From: CAYOEJ01 sp964403015
GTDB taxonomy: Bacteria > Actinomycetota > Actinomycetes > Actinomycetales > Actinomycetaceae
Reading direction: 5' to 3'
Assembly: GCA_964403015.1 (NCBI GenBank)
Contig: CAYOEJ010000031.1
Coordinates: 1 to 17,919, forward strand
Length of the DNA stretch: 17,919 bases
The translations under genes and the position numbers were made by a program. Shown here piece by piece: positions 1 through 6,454 of the stretch. A model generated the notes under the pieces. It was not told the DNA's origin, did not search any database, and worked only from the letters and a program-made list of their open reading frames with translations. How positions within the stretch are numbered: the first letter of the stretch is position 1; the number at the start of each line of letters is the position of its first letter.

Positions 1-19
1 CCTGCTAAACGTTGGCAGG
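1..19 (-). terminator. Possible terminator hairpin after tRNA-Ser(CGA)
   Basis: An 8-bp stem (CCTGCTAA with TTGGCAGG, one G-T wobble) closes a 3-nt loop. It lies 13 nt past the CCA end of the minus-strand tRNA. Any T-tract would lie outside the window, so the call rests on position and stem only. Confidence 0.4.
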
Positions 20-32
20 ACGGGGGAATCTC

Positions 33-123
33 TGGCGGTAGCGGTGGGATTTGAACCCACGGTACGGGGTTACCGTACACAGCATTTCGAGTGCTGCACC
101 TTCGGCCGCTCGGACACGCTACC
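33..123 (-). tRNA. tRNA-Ser (anticodon CGA), CCA encoded
   Basis: Read on the minus strand, a 7-bp acceptor stem (GGTAGCG/CGCTACC) is followed by a G discriminator and an encoded CCA (33-35). The anticodon arm is CAGCA-CTCGAAA-TGCTG with anticodon CGA (plus-strand 87-89), which reads UCG codons. A long variable arm (TACGGTAACCCCGTA) marks it as a class II serine tRNA, and the T-loop is GTTCAAATC. It lies downstream of tadA on the same strand but seems to have its own promoter. It is the first of three tRNA-Ser genes in the window; the other two do not encode CCA. Confidence 0.97.
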
Positions 124-133
124 TCGGTGTGCA

Positions 134-163
134 ATCTTATCCGTTGAGCGGTTTTATCACCAA
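134..163 (-). promoter_or_regulatory. Promoter of tRNA-Ser(CGA)
   Basis: On the minus strand, a -35-like TTGGTG (158-163) is separated by 18 nt from a -10 TAAGAT (134-139). The -10 ends 10 nt before the mature tRNA 5' end, which fits a short 5' leader. Confidence 0.55.
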
Positions 164-256
164 TTCACCCACTGCATATGACGCTCACATCACAGGCACG
201 CCCTACATACCGACCAAGCTAAATACCGCTAACCGCCCGACCTTGCCAATGAGTAC

Positions 257-285
257 TTGCAACCGCACGTTTTAGTAGTTAATCT
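257..285 (+). promoter_or_regulatory. Promoter for candidate small RNA
   Basis: TTGCAA (257-262) and TAATCT (280-285) are separated by 17 nt, which fits an actinobacterial housekeeping promoter (TANNNT -10). The predicted start is near 292. No plus-strand protein gene follows before tadA, which runs in the opposite direction, so the promoter would serve only the structured stretch that ends in a terminator at 450. Confidence 0.5.
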
Positions 286-291
286 TTGCTG

Positions 292-450
292 TATAAGCGT
301 TCAACGCTACGACTTTCGGTTGATAACCGAATTATGGGAGCGTCCCCTAGCAAGGTAGTGAGCGACCTTGCCAGCTCCTCGAAGCGACCGGCTGCGTGAC
401 CGGTCCTTCTCTAGGTGTGGAGGGTGCGATTCGTGCCCTCCACACCTTTT
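292..450 (+). ncRNA. Candidate structured small RNA (no known family recognised)
   Basis: This roughly 330-bp stretch between tRNA-Ser(CGA) and tadA holds no convincing protein gene but is full of inverted repeats. From the predicted start these are: 296-308 (AGCGT/ACGCT, loop TCA); 315-331 (TTCGGTT/AACCGAA, loop GAT); 336-346 (GGGA/TCCC); 350-371 (GCAAGGT/ACCTTGC, 8-nt loop); 381-409 (GAAG plus GACCGG pairing with CCGGTC plus CTTC, one bulged C, 8-nt loop); and the terminator hairpin 414-446. GGAGC at 337-341 could instead pair with GCTCC at 374-378, enclosing the fourth hairpin, so two folds compete. A TTGCAA-17-TAATCT promoter precedes it and TTTT follows the last stem. The seen facts are the repeats and signals; that it is an independent transcript is inferred. 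It lacks the SRP RNA core. It could also be a structured 3' region of tadA mRNA, although the T-tract favours the plus strand. Confidence 0.45.
414..450 (+). terminator. Intrinsic terminator, plus strand
   Basis: GGTGTGGAGGG (414-424) pairs perfectly with CCCTCCACACC (436-446). Wobble pairs extend the stem to about 15 bp with an ATT loop, and TTTT follows at 447-450. Read on the minus strand, just after the tadA stop, the hairpin has no T-tract after it. The canonical direction is therefore plus, away from the candidate small RNA, though it may also block tadA read-through. Confidence 0.75.
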
Positions 451-451
451 C

Positions 452-922
452 CTATGATTGCAATCCCTCCCGATGCATACCGAACCACGCCAGAAGAATC
501 TCGCGATTTTCATCCTCGAGCACTCCACCCACCACTTCGACTGTGTGGTTTAGGCGCGGATCGCGAAGAACATCCCGAACAGATCCTGCAGCGCCCGCCT
601 TTTCGTCCCAGGCACCGAAGACAACCCGGCTAATTCGTGAATTGACGATCGCCCCAGCACACATTGTGCACGGCTCCAGTGTCACGTAAAGAGTGCAACC
701 CGTGAGGTTCCAGTGACCAAAAGCAGCGCCAGCCGCGCGCAACGCGTTGACTTCAGCGTGACCGGCGGGATCGGCGTCGGTCTCGCGTGTATTCACCCCG
801 CTACCCAGAATGTCGCCGTCCGGACCAACAACAATCGCGCCCACCGGGATCTCGCCCAGATCCCCCGCGCCAGTAGCGAGATCCATGGCCGATCTCATGG
901 TCACCATTTCCTTTTCAAACAT
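452..922 (-). CDS. tadA: tRNA-specific adenosine deaminase TadA
   Basis: 156 aa. TadA deaminates the wobble adenosine A34 of tRNA-Arg(ACG) to inosine in the cytoplasm. The zinc-dependent cytidine-deaminase fold shows its signature: HAEVNA near residue 55 (zinc-ligand His and catalytic Glu) and PCTMCAGA near residue 83 (two Cys ligands). Length is usual for bacterial TadA. The ATG at 920-922 has no Shine-Dalgarno but lies 6 nt after a TAGCAT -10 hexamer, so the mRNA is probably leaderless. It is transcribed divergently from upp. It ends 2 nt from the U-tract of a convergent terminator. Neighbourhood with serine tRNA genes is common for tadA in Gram-positive bacteria. Confidence 0.96.
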   Translation of the reverse strand: MFEKEMVTMRSAMDLATGAGDLGEIPVGAIVVGPDGDILGSGVNTRETDADPAGHAEVNALRAAGAAFGHWNLTGCTLYVTLEPCTMCAGAIVNSRISRVVFGAWDEKAGAAGSVRDVLRDPRLNHTVEVVGGVLEDENREILLAWFGMHREGLQS

Positions 923-928
923 GCACCC

Positions 929-934
929 ATGCTA
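929..934 (-). promoter_or_regulatory. -10 element of tadA (leaderless)
   Basis: TAGCAT on the minus strand lies 6 nt (GGGTGC) before the tadA ATG, putting the transcript start at or next to the start codon. No clear -35 is visible. Confidence 0.45.
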
Positions 935-962
935 TTAGCTGCTGGTTACGCAGAGAAACGGG

Positions 963-968
963 TACATT
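963..968 (+). promoter_or_regulatory. -10 element of upp (leaderless)
   Basis: TACATT followed by 6 nt (TAAAGC) and the upp ATG. There is no Shine-Dalgarno. It mirrors the divergent tadA -10 element within a 52-bp intergenic region. Confidence 0.5.
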
Positions 969-974
969 TAAAGC

Positions 975-1135
975 ATGAAACTTCAGGTGATTGATCATCC
1001 ACTCGTCGCACATAAACTCACCGTCCTCCGTGACAAGAACACACCAAGCCCCGTCTTTCGCCAGTTGGTAGAGGAGCTCATCATGCTCCTGAGCTACGAA
1101 TCGACCCGCGAGGTCAAGCTGGAGTCGAAGGATAT
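975..1135 (+). CDS. upp: Uracil phosphoribosyltransferase, 5' part (cut by assembly gap)
   Basis: The first 53 residues are readable before the N run. They match the N-terminus of UPRTase: an HPLVAHKLTVLRDKNT block and a FRQLVEELIMLLSYEST block, both typical of Upp. The enzyme converts uracil and PRPP to UMP and pyrophosphate in pyrimidine salvage. The family is about 210 aa, so roughly three quarters, including the PRPP-binding loop, is missing in the gap. The start at 975 has no Shine-Dalgarno but lies 6 nt after a TACATT -10 hexamer. Since the missing part exceeds 100 bp, the gap length in the window is a placeholder. Confidence 0.93.
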
Positions 1136-1235
1136 NNNNNNNNNNNNNNNNNNNNNNNNNNNNNNNNNNNNNNNNNNNNNNNNNNNNNNNNNNNNNNNNN
1201 NNNNNNNNNNNNNNNNNNNNNNNNNNNNNNNNNNN
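1136..1235. other. Assembly gap (100 N)
   Basis: Exactly 100 unknown bases, a conventional scaffold placeholder. The missing 3' part of upp and 5' part of the hydrolase together need well over 100 bp, so the true gap is larger and may hide other genes. Apparent reading frames crossing it are meaningless. Confidence 0.98.
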
Positions 1236-1990
1236 TTCCACTCGTTGGCCTCGACTTCCGCCGCAGCGGCCGGGCGATCCGCAACCCGCGTTTTCCTGAC
1301 GACATTCGGGACTTCTTCATCCGTGAGGAAGAAGTGGCCAACGCCGTGCACTATCTGCGTGAACTTGGTGCGCGCTCGATTGTGCTCATGGGCCATTCGA
1401 CCGGAGGGCTCCAAGCCGCCCTCTACGCTCACAACCATCCCGGTTCCGTGGACGCCGTCATTTTGAATTCTCCTTGGTTGGACCACAATGGACCCGCCAT
1501 CGAAAAGAACCAGCTTACCGAACTCGTGAAACGGATCGGGACAAAGGTTCCTCGATTGAGGATCTCCTCCCTCAACGTGGCCTACGCGCGAAATCTACAC
1601 GAGGACTTTGGCGGCGAGTTCCGTTTCGATCGCAATCACAAGCCGACCGACGACGCTCCCGTGTTTGCCGGCTTCTTCCGTGCAGCAAGAGTCGCCCAAG
1701 AGCACTTATCCGGTGGACTTACCATCCAAGAACCGGTACTTGTCGCTCATTCGGATGCCTCTGGGGACGTCAAGAATCCCACCGAAGAGGAGTTGGACTC
1801 GAGCGACGTCGTCCTCAATGTTGACGACATGCGCAGGCTCGGACCAACGCTGGGCGCAAAGGTGACCATGCTCGAAATCCCCGGTGGGCGTCACGATCTT
1901 GCACTGTCGAAAAAGCCCGTGCGGGAGCGGTTTGCACGCGAAACTCTCGAGTGGATTCGTGCTCTGTTCGCTGACGAAACGGTCTACTAG
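1236..1990 (+). CDS. Alpha/beta hydrolase (serine hydrolase, S33/lysophospholipase-like), 5' end missing
   Basis: The frame is open from the gap edge (first full codon 1238) to TAG at 1988-1990, giving 251 visible residues. A shorter start at ATG 1334 would cut the fold, because PLVGLDFRRSGRA upstream matches the strand-plus-loop that precedes the nucleophile elbow. GHSTGG (visible residues 52-57) holds the nucleophile Ser, and GGRHDLALS near the C-terminus supplies the catalytic His. The acid is probably one of the Asp residues in VAHSDASGD. The GHSTGG...VLNSPWLD pattern is like actinobacterial monoglyceride-lipase-type hydrolases; the substrate is unknown. Whether it follows upp directly cannot be told because of the gap. 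Confidence 0.88.
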
Positions 1991-2046
1991 AACCTAGGCA
2001 AGAAGGTCGGTTGACTGGCGAAACTCTCTGGCTCAATCCGGCCCCC

Positions 2047-2060
2047 GCGCGAACACGCGC
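2047..2060. terminator. Weak hairpin between convergent genes
   Basis: GCGCG-AACA-CGCGC forms a 5-bp stem in the 89-bp space between the hydrolase stop and the stop of the small minus-strand membrane protein. A CCTCGCGAGG palindrome follows at 2061-2070. There is no T-tract, so the terminator role is uncertain. Confidence 0.25.
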
Positions 2061-2079
2061 CCTCGCGAGGCACCAGCAG

Positions 2080-2223
2080 TCACTTACGGTTGGTCCACCA
2101 CCGCGCGGCGATGATAACCAGCCCGACCACCACGGCTGCAATGCCCACCCAGCGGATAATGCTGACCGCGGTTGGGTCTGGGGTAGTTGCCGCCAGAATC
2201 TGAGAATGAAGAATTAGATTCAC
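2080..2223 (-). CDS. Small single-helix membrane protein (47 aa), function unknown
   Basis: On the minus strand a GTG start (2221-2223) opens 47 codons ending in TGA (2080-2082). The product has a short N-terminus (NLILHSQILAATTPDPTA), one strong transmembrane segment (about residues 22-40, IIRWVGIAAVVVGLVIIAA) and a basic, Trp-containing tail RWWTNRK. The positive tail suggests N-out/C-in topology. Support for a real gene: a -10 hexamer TAGACT exactly 6 nt before the GTG, the same leaderless layout as other genes here, and a clean helix-plus-basic-tail composition. It lies convergent to the hydrolase and divergent from the DUF5926 gene. I recognise no family, and it is short enough for standard gene callers to miss. 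Confidence 0.7.
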   Translation of the reverse strand: MNLILHSQILAATTPDPTAVSIIRWVGIAAVVVGLVIIAARWWTNRK

Positions 2224-2224
2224 G

Positions 2225-2256
2225 TTGATAGTCTAACCGCTCCTCTGGGTTAGGCT
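2225..2256 (+). promoter_or_regulatory. Possible promoter of the DUF5926 gene
   Basis: TTGATA (2225-2230, five of six matches to TTGACA) and TAGGCT (2251-2256). The 20-nt spacing is longer than usual. The transcript would start near 2263 with a leader of about 55 nt. It would overlap the divergent minus-strand promoter. Confidence 0.3.
2230..2235 (-). promoter_or_regulatory. -10 element of the small membrane protein gene (leaderless)
   Basis: TAGACT on the minus strand followed by 6 nt (ATCAAC) and the GTG start. The -35 region is weak. Confidence 0.45.
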
Positions 2257-2317
2257 TATAGCCGCGGGGGCATGAATTCGCCCCAAAAGAAGTCGCTGCA
2301 CACGAATGGAGAAATTG

Positions 2318-3175
2318 ATGGGCAAGAAGAGCCGTCGCAATAAGGAAGATAAGCCGAAGAAGGTTCGGATTAAGTTCGTAGACCGCCCATTTGAGGGTCT
2401 GCCCTTTGAGCGCGAACTCGTTGCGATGCGTGAGATTATCCCCGCGGCCACTCTTCCCGTGAAGACCACGGAGGAATACGGTGCCGAGGAAATTCTTATC
2501 GTCACTCTCCTTCCAGGAATGGCAGCCGCTACCCGGCGCACGGACGGAAAGCTGCTGGTCGCAGCCCAGACAATCACCTCCTCCGGAGACGTGTCCCTCG
2601 ATCTCGCAGACCGCATCATCAAGGCCCAAAAGCTCGAGAACGGCGAGACAACCGCTCAGGCAGATCAGCCCGAACCCGGCGCGCGCCTCCAAGACATCCT
2701 TGATCTCGATTTCGACACCGAGATGGAATTGCACGAGAACTTTGGCTTCTGGGTTGGCGAAGATCAGGCAGACGATCCCGAGGTAAAGGCAGCCATCGAG
2801 CAGTCTCGTGAGCAAATGATCCCCACGGAAGAGGTCCCGGGAGCCAAGGGTGCCTACTGGTGCCGCATGCAGCGAGAATTCGTCCGCTGGGTCCGCCCCG
2901 AAGAGGAATCCAAGGTGCTCGACGGCCTTGCACGCATGCACTTCAAGCGCGAGCTCACGTTCGACGACGCCCGCTTTGTTGGAGCCTTCCGCGCCCTTGG
3001 TCTGCTGATTCCCGTTTTCGAACTCCAGCCCGGCACTGAGGCCGATGAACTCAAGAAGCCGCTCGCTGACTTCGAGCCTAAGTTCATCGAAGCCATCAAC
3101 TCCGATGAGCCACTGAGCCCGGAGGAGCGTCGTACTCGCGCGGGAATCATTTCCCGCCAAGTGACACTGCGCTAA
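2318..3175 (+). CDS. DUF5926 family protein
   Basis: 285 aa, soluble. It has the features I associate with the actinobacterial DUF5926 family: a basic N-terminus (MGKKSRRNK), the VDRPFEGLPFERELVAMREIIPAAT-type block in the first 50 residues, and an acidic, charge-rich middle. An upstream in-frame ATG at 2306 would add four residues. I prefer 2318 because GGAGAA (2308-2313) is well spaced before it and MGKK is the usual family start. No catalytic motif or membrane segment is visible and the function is unknown. It has its own leader and a hairpin after the stop, so it is probably monocistronic. Older records may label this family otherwise, without evidence visible here. Confidence 0.85.
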   Translation: MGKKSRRNKEDKPKKVRIKFVDRPFEGLPFERELVAMREIIPAATLPVKTTEEYGAEEILIVTLLPGMAAATRRTDGKLLVAAQTITSSGDVSLDLADRIIKAQKLENGETTAQADQPEPGARLQDILDLDFDTEMELHENFGFWVGEDQADDPEVKAAIEQSREQMIPTEEVPGAKGAYWCRMQREFVRWVRPEEESKVLDGLARMHFKRELTFDDARFVGAFRALGLLIPVFELQPGTEADELKKPLADFEPKFIEAINSDEPLSPEERRTRAGIISRQVTLR

Positions 3176-3192
3176 ATATTCACATCCGAGAG

Positions 3193-3220
3193 GTTGGGCC
3201 AGTGGTTCAACTGGCCTAAC
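3193..3220 (+). terminator. Hairpin terminator after the DUF5926 gene
   Basis: GTTGGGCCAGT (3193-3203) pairs with ACTGGCCTAAC (3210-3220), 11 bp with one G-T wobble and a 6-nt loop, 17 nt after the stop codon. No T-tract follows, as is common for actinobacterial terminators. Confidence 0.6.
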
Positions 3221-3269
3221 ACCGTGTGAACATTCGTACAAAAGCTTGGTTCAAAGCGGGTAACTTCCT

Positions 3270-3299
3270 TACCGATTATTGTAGGAATCGTTATAGGCT
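3270..3299 (+). promoter_or_regulatory. Promoter of the glycosyltransferase gene
   Basis: TTACCG (3270-3275), 18 nt, TAGGCT (3294-3299). The -10 ends 3 nt before ATG 3303 and 6 nt before GTG 3306, so the transcript is likely leaderless. Confidence 0.45.
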
Positions 3300-3302
3300 T
3301 AG

Positions 3303-4088
3303 ATGGTGACTGAAAAGAGCTCGCGGGTGGCAGTAGTCATTCCCGCAAAGGATGAGGCCGAACGAATCGCCGCCACCGTGAGAGCCGCACGGTCGATTCC
3401 GCGCGTGGACTTGGTCGTGGTTGTGGACGACGGTTCATCGGACGACACGCAGAACGTAGCCCGCGCAGCTGGCGCCACCGTCGTGCGCCACTCAATCAAC
3501 CGCGGAAAGGCTTCCGCGATGGAGACGGGCGCCTCGGTCGTCGGTATGCGTGACGTTGGCGGAAAGCCTCCGCGCGCCGTGCTCTTTCTCGACGCCGATT
3601 TGGGCGAGTCCGCGGTTGAGTGCGCTCCGCTAGTCACAACGGTTCTTGAGAACGACGTCGACTGCGCGATTGCGTATTTGCCACCACAGGAAGGCGCGGG
3701 CGGGCACGGTCTGGTGACAGGCCTAGGTCGCCGTGCTATTGAAAAGCTCACGGGCTGGTCACCCCAGCAACCCCTGTCCGGCCAGCGGTGCCTAACCCGC
3801 GAAGCGCTGGAGGCCGCCATGCCGCTTGCGCGCGGTTGGGGCGTTGAAGTTGGCATGACCATCGATCTTCTGGTCGAAGGGTTTACCGTTCAGGAAGTGC
3901 CCTGCGACCTGCGCCATCGGGCTACATCGAATGACTGGTCCGGGCAGCTCCATCGCGCAGACCAGTACAAGGATGTTGCCTTGGCAGCTTCATCGCGCCG
4001 GCTTCGCCGAGTCAAGGTGCCACGCACCTCACGGACAGTTCCAAGCCAGCCTGGCATGCCGTATAACGCTTACGCAGACCAGCGTTAG
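3303..4088 (+). CDS. Glycosyltransferase, GT-A fold, family 2-like
   Basis: 261 aa from ATG 3303. The 6-nt -10-to-start spacing seen elsewhere would favour GTG 3306, one codon later. GT-A motifs are present: VVIPAKDEAERI at the N-terminus, VVVDDGSSDDT (residues 38-49) for nucleotide binding, NRGKASAM (66-73) and the metal-binding DADL (97-100). There are no membrane helices, so it should act at the inner face of the membrane on a nucleotide- or lipid-linked sugar. The C-terminal DLRHRATSNDWSGQLHRADQY block recalls actinobacterial homologues. Donor and acceptor are unknown. Its stop (TAG, 4086-4088) overlaps the stop of the convergent membrane protein gene. Confidence 0.88.
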   Translation: MVTEKSSRVAVVIPAKDEAERIAATVRAARSIPRVDLVVVVDDGSSDDTQNVARAAGATVVRHSINRGKASAMETGASVVGMRDVGGKPPRAVLFLDADLGESAVECAPLVTTVLENDVDCAIAYLPPQEGAGGHGLVTGLGRRAIEKLTGWSPQQPLSGQRCLTREALEAAMPLARGWGVEVGMTIDLLVEGFTVQEVPCDLRHRATSNDWSGQLHRADQYKDVALAASSRRLRRVKVPRTSRTVPSQPGMPYNAYADQR

Positions 4089-6283
4089 CGTGAATCGGCC
4101 GCGGCGAGCCACAACGGCACGCCATAGACGATGCCAATCAATGGCAGTACAAGCCCTGAATCGTTGATAAAGAACCCGGCGACCACCAACACGGTCGCCG
4201 TGATGGCACCCCATCGCAGCTCCTCGAGGTTGCGGCCAGTGAGGCCGAGTCGTTGTTGCAGACTCACATAGTTCTCGCTGTTGCGATCCTGACTGCGCCA
4301 CCACGCAAAGCCGCCGATTGCCATTGCGCCAGCTACTATCCAGACCGGCCTCGGCACACTTGTAGCAAACAGTTCAATCTTCCGCGCCAGCACAACGAAT
4401 GCGTTGCCATCGACCAGCGATTGGAAGAAGTCGCCTAGGTGGGTACGGCTATCGGCGGGACGCAGGAAATCTAGGAACGAAATCCCCAGAGTCAGCGCAA
4501 GCGCTGCAATAGCAACGATGATGAGCGCCTTTGGCGTCAGGCTCTTGCCCAGCACGAGGAACAAGAGAACGACGAACGCGATGCCCAAGGCTGGCGGTCC
4601 GCCAAAGTCGGCGCCTATCCGCGGCGAACCGTCAATAATGATGGCAATCGCGGCCATGATGACCACGGCAGCTGGGGCCGCAAAGCGCGCATTCCAAGTC
4701 TTCAGGACGCGAATTGCTAAGACAGTCAGGAAGATCATCGACACCGCGAAGAGCACGAATGGCGCATTCGATAAACCATAGAAGCGCCCGCCGGACTGCG
4801 GCTGATCACCAAGCACGGAGGACGCGTGCAACGCCGAACCAAAAATCGCGTCTAGAGCGAGTACACCCGCAGTTACTAGGGCGATCATTCCGGCCGGTGC
4901 CAGCGGGGAGAATCTCCGTAACGACATGGCCGCCAGTGCCAGCCCTGTCGCGATAACTAGGCACAGGACAAGGAATGCCACCGTACTGAGGTCAACCCGC
5001 CACCAGGGAAGAAGATTGGCAAGTAGCGATGCTACCGGGAGGCCCGCAATCGCGAGCGCCATCATCTGTCCACGACTACCAAGCGCAGCACTGGGCCTTC
5101 GCAGCCGAACGAGCGACACAATGATGAATGCAACCGACATCAGGACGAGCATGATGTAGAACGGCCCAACAGCCGGCCGCACTGAAGCCGCCCTCTCCTC
5201 AGCATCCACGAGGCCCGCGATGCGATCAGCACCCTGCTCGTGGTCGTCCGCAGCCCAGATGAGAGAGCCTGGGGTCGCTGGCTCAGTCGGTGGCACACCG
5301 AGGATCGAGAGAAGTGTGGTGTGAACATCTGTGAGTTGTACGAGGCCCGGTTGGCGCGTGGAATGAGTATTCGCGAGCGCACCTGACTCCACGTTTCCGA
5401 CGCCGGGGCCGGACATAGCGAACAGTTGGAGTCTGGCGGAATCGTCACCGGCATCTGCCAGTGACAGCAAGATGACGCTCGTGTTGGAATCTATAGCGGC
5501 GAGGAGATCAGCCAGTTCAGAGTCGAGTTCCGTAATCTGGTCCAGTTGCTCCTGTGGTGCCGGATCCGGTGCGGAGAAAGCCGCACCGATGGCGCTTACT
5601 CCCTCCGCTGCGTCACCCTCTTCACCCAAAGGCCAGTCGGGGTGACGCACGGATCCGAGGTCGACGACGACGAGCGGCGTGTCCGCTACCTGCTCGTATG
5701 CGGTTGCGACGTCAGTGGCTAGACCGTCAGCCATGGTGATTTCTACGTGCTCGCCCACCGGCTTACCCGCGGAGTCTGCTAGTGCGATCGCACCTCCGGG
5801 TCCAACAGAGGCGACTGATACCCCCTGCTCCGCAAGATAGTCACCGAGCAAACCTAGTTCGGGCGCGTACCTATTGGACTCGTTGGCCTCCAGCCACGTA
5901 TCCCACTGAGCAATTCCGTCGTCGTCCACAAGCGCAGGGTTCCCACAGCCGGTGCCGCCGCGGTCGGTGGTTCGCGAGCCAGAGCTGATCGTGAGCCAGC
6001 CGGCATTAGGGCAGGTGGAAACGCCGAGAGTCTTGACCACCATGTTGGCGCTGGCGGCCGACTGGGCGAAGTCATACAGTGCTGGCGCGGTCTCGGGCGT
6101 CACGTTCTCCCAGATCACTCCAGAAAAGCCGACGACGACTACCGGACTATTTCCGTCGCTGGGCAGCTGGGAGTCCTCGGGTTGTGGTCTCAGCAGGGGT
6201 AGTGCGATGGTGGCGATGAGTGAAGCTATAAGGGCAAGTGCAGTGGCAATCCATGCAGCGTCCGGGGCTCTCCTCATCGTCAT
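4085..6283 (-). CDS. Polytopic membrane protein with extracytoplasmic AlkP/sulfatase-like domain (copy 1)
   Basis: 732 aa. One helix at about residues 10-31 is followed by an extracytoplasmic domain (about 45-365) and a C-terminal domain with roughly nine helices (375-728). The outer domain shows an alkaline-phosphatase/sulfatase-like layout: strand VVVVGFSGV (48-56), TPETAPALYDFA (62-73), STCPNAGWLTISSGSR (89-104) at the usual nucleophile region, and LVQLTDVHTTLLSILGV (314-330), a sulfatase-type late motif. The metal-ligand Asp after the first strand and the late D-H pair are not seen, so catalysis is doubtful. Membrane-domain blocks GGRFYGLSN (498-506), IGADFGG (556-562), SRTHLGDF (612-619) and NDSGLVLP (707-714) recur in the paralog at 11031. 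ATG 6281-6283 lies 7 nt after a TAGGCT -10, without Shine-Dalgarno. Function unknown; an envelope role is inferred. Confidence 0.85.
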   Translation of the reverse strand: MTMRRAPDAAWIATALALIASLIATIALPLLRPQPEDSQLPSDGNSPVVVVGFSGVIWENVTPETAPALYDFAQSAASANMVVKTLGVSTCPNAGWLTISSGSRTTDRGGTGCGNPALVDDDGIAQWDTWLEANESNRYAPELGLLGDYLAEQGVSVASVGPGGAIALADSAGKPVGEHVEITMADGLATDVATAYEQVADTPLVVVDLGSVRHPDWPLGEEGDAAEGVSAIGAAFSAPDPAPQEQLDQITELDSELADLLAAIDSNTSVILLSLADAGDDSARLQLFAMSGPGVGNVESGALANTHSTRQPGLVQLTDVHTTLLSILGVPPTEPATPGSLIWAADDHEQGADRIAGLVDAEERAASVRPAVGPFYIMLVLMSVAFIIVSLVRLRRPSAALGSRGQMMALAIAGLPVASLLANLLPWWRVDLSTVAFLVLCLVIATGLALAAMSLRRFSPLAPAGMIALVTAGVLALDAIFGSALHASSVLGDQPQSGGRFYGLSNAPFVLFAVSMIFLTVLAIRVLKTWNARFAAPAAVVIMAAIAIIIDGSPRIGADFGGPPALGIAFVVLLFLVLGKSLTPKALIIVAIAALALTLGISFLDFLRPADSRTHLGDFFQSLVDGNAFVVLARKIELFATSVPRPVWIVAGAMAIGGFAWWRSQDRNSENYVSLQQRLGLTGRNLEELRWGAITATVLVVAGFFINDSGLVLPLIGIVYGVPLWLAAADSR

Positions 6284-6290
6284 GGTTCTT

Positions 6291-6296
6291 AGCCTA
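6291..6296 (-). promoter_or_regulatory. -10 element of membrane protein copy 1
   Basis: TAGGCT on the minus strand, 7 nt before the ATG. The -35 is weak. It is divergent from the pheA promoter. Confidence 0.4.
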
Positions 6297-6332
6297 GTTC
6301 TTTTCGCCGCCAGTCCATGGAATGTGGGCAGT

Positions 6333-6363
6333 TTGGCAAGTTCGATCTACCGCACACTAGAGT
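6333..6363 (+). promoter_or_regulatory. Promoter of pheA
   Basis: TTGGCA (6333-6338), 19 nt, TAGAGT (6358-6363). The start near 6370 gives a leader of about 85 nt. The leader lacks a run of Phe codons or a clear terminator/antiterminator pair, so attenuation is not supported. Confidence 0.45.
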
Positions 6364-6454
6364 ACTGATGGAATGGGTTTCACTGGCATGACTTGCCAAC
6401 CACAATTACCCCTCACAGAATCTGCCAGAGCTCGCCAGAGAGAAAGGAATCACG

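Noticed and set aside
292..450. SRP RNA (ffs/scr), which follows tadA in Bacillus-type gene order
   Set aside because: Neither strand contains the conserved SRP core (GGAAGCAGC-type loop with the flanking asymmetric internal loop).
915..1486. Reading frames crossing the N run on both strands
   Set aside because: They are artefacts of translating unknown bases; the real genes are upp before the gap and the hydrolase after it.
2061..2070. CCTCGCGAGG palindrome as a regulatory site
   Set aside because: A single 10-bp GC-rich palindrome between convergent genes, with no matching copy noticed near a promoter.
2084..3241. 385-codon minus-strand reading frame
   Set aside because: It lies antisense to the well-supported DUF5926 gene, has no recognisable domain or start signal, and reflects codon bias of the opposite strand.
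6368..6454. Phenylalanine attenuator or leader peptide before pheA
   Set aside because: The short frame MEWVSLA and the overlapping frame at 6373 lack Phe runs, and no terminator/antiterminator pair is visible in the leader.
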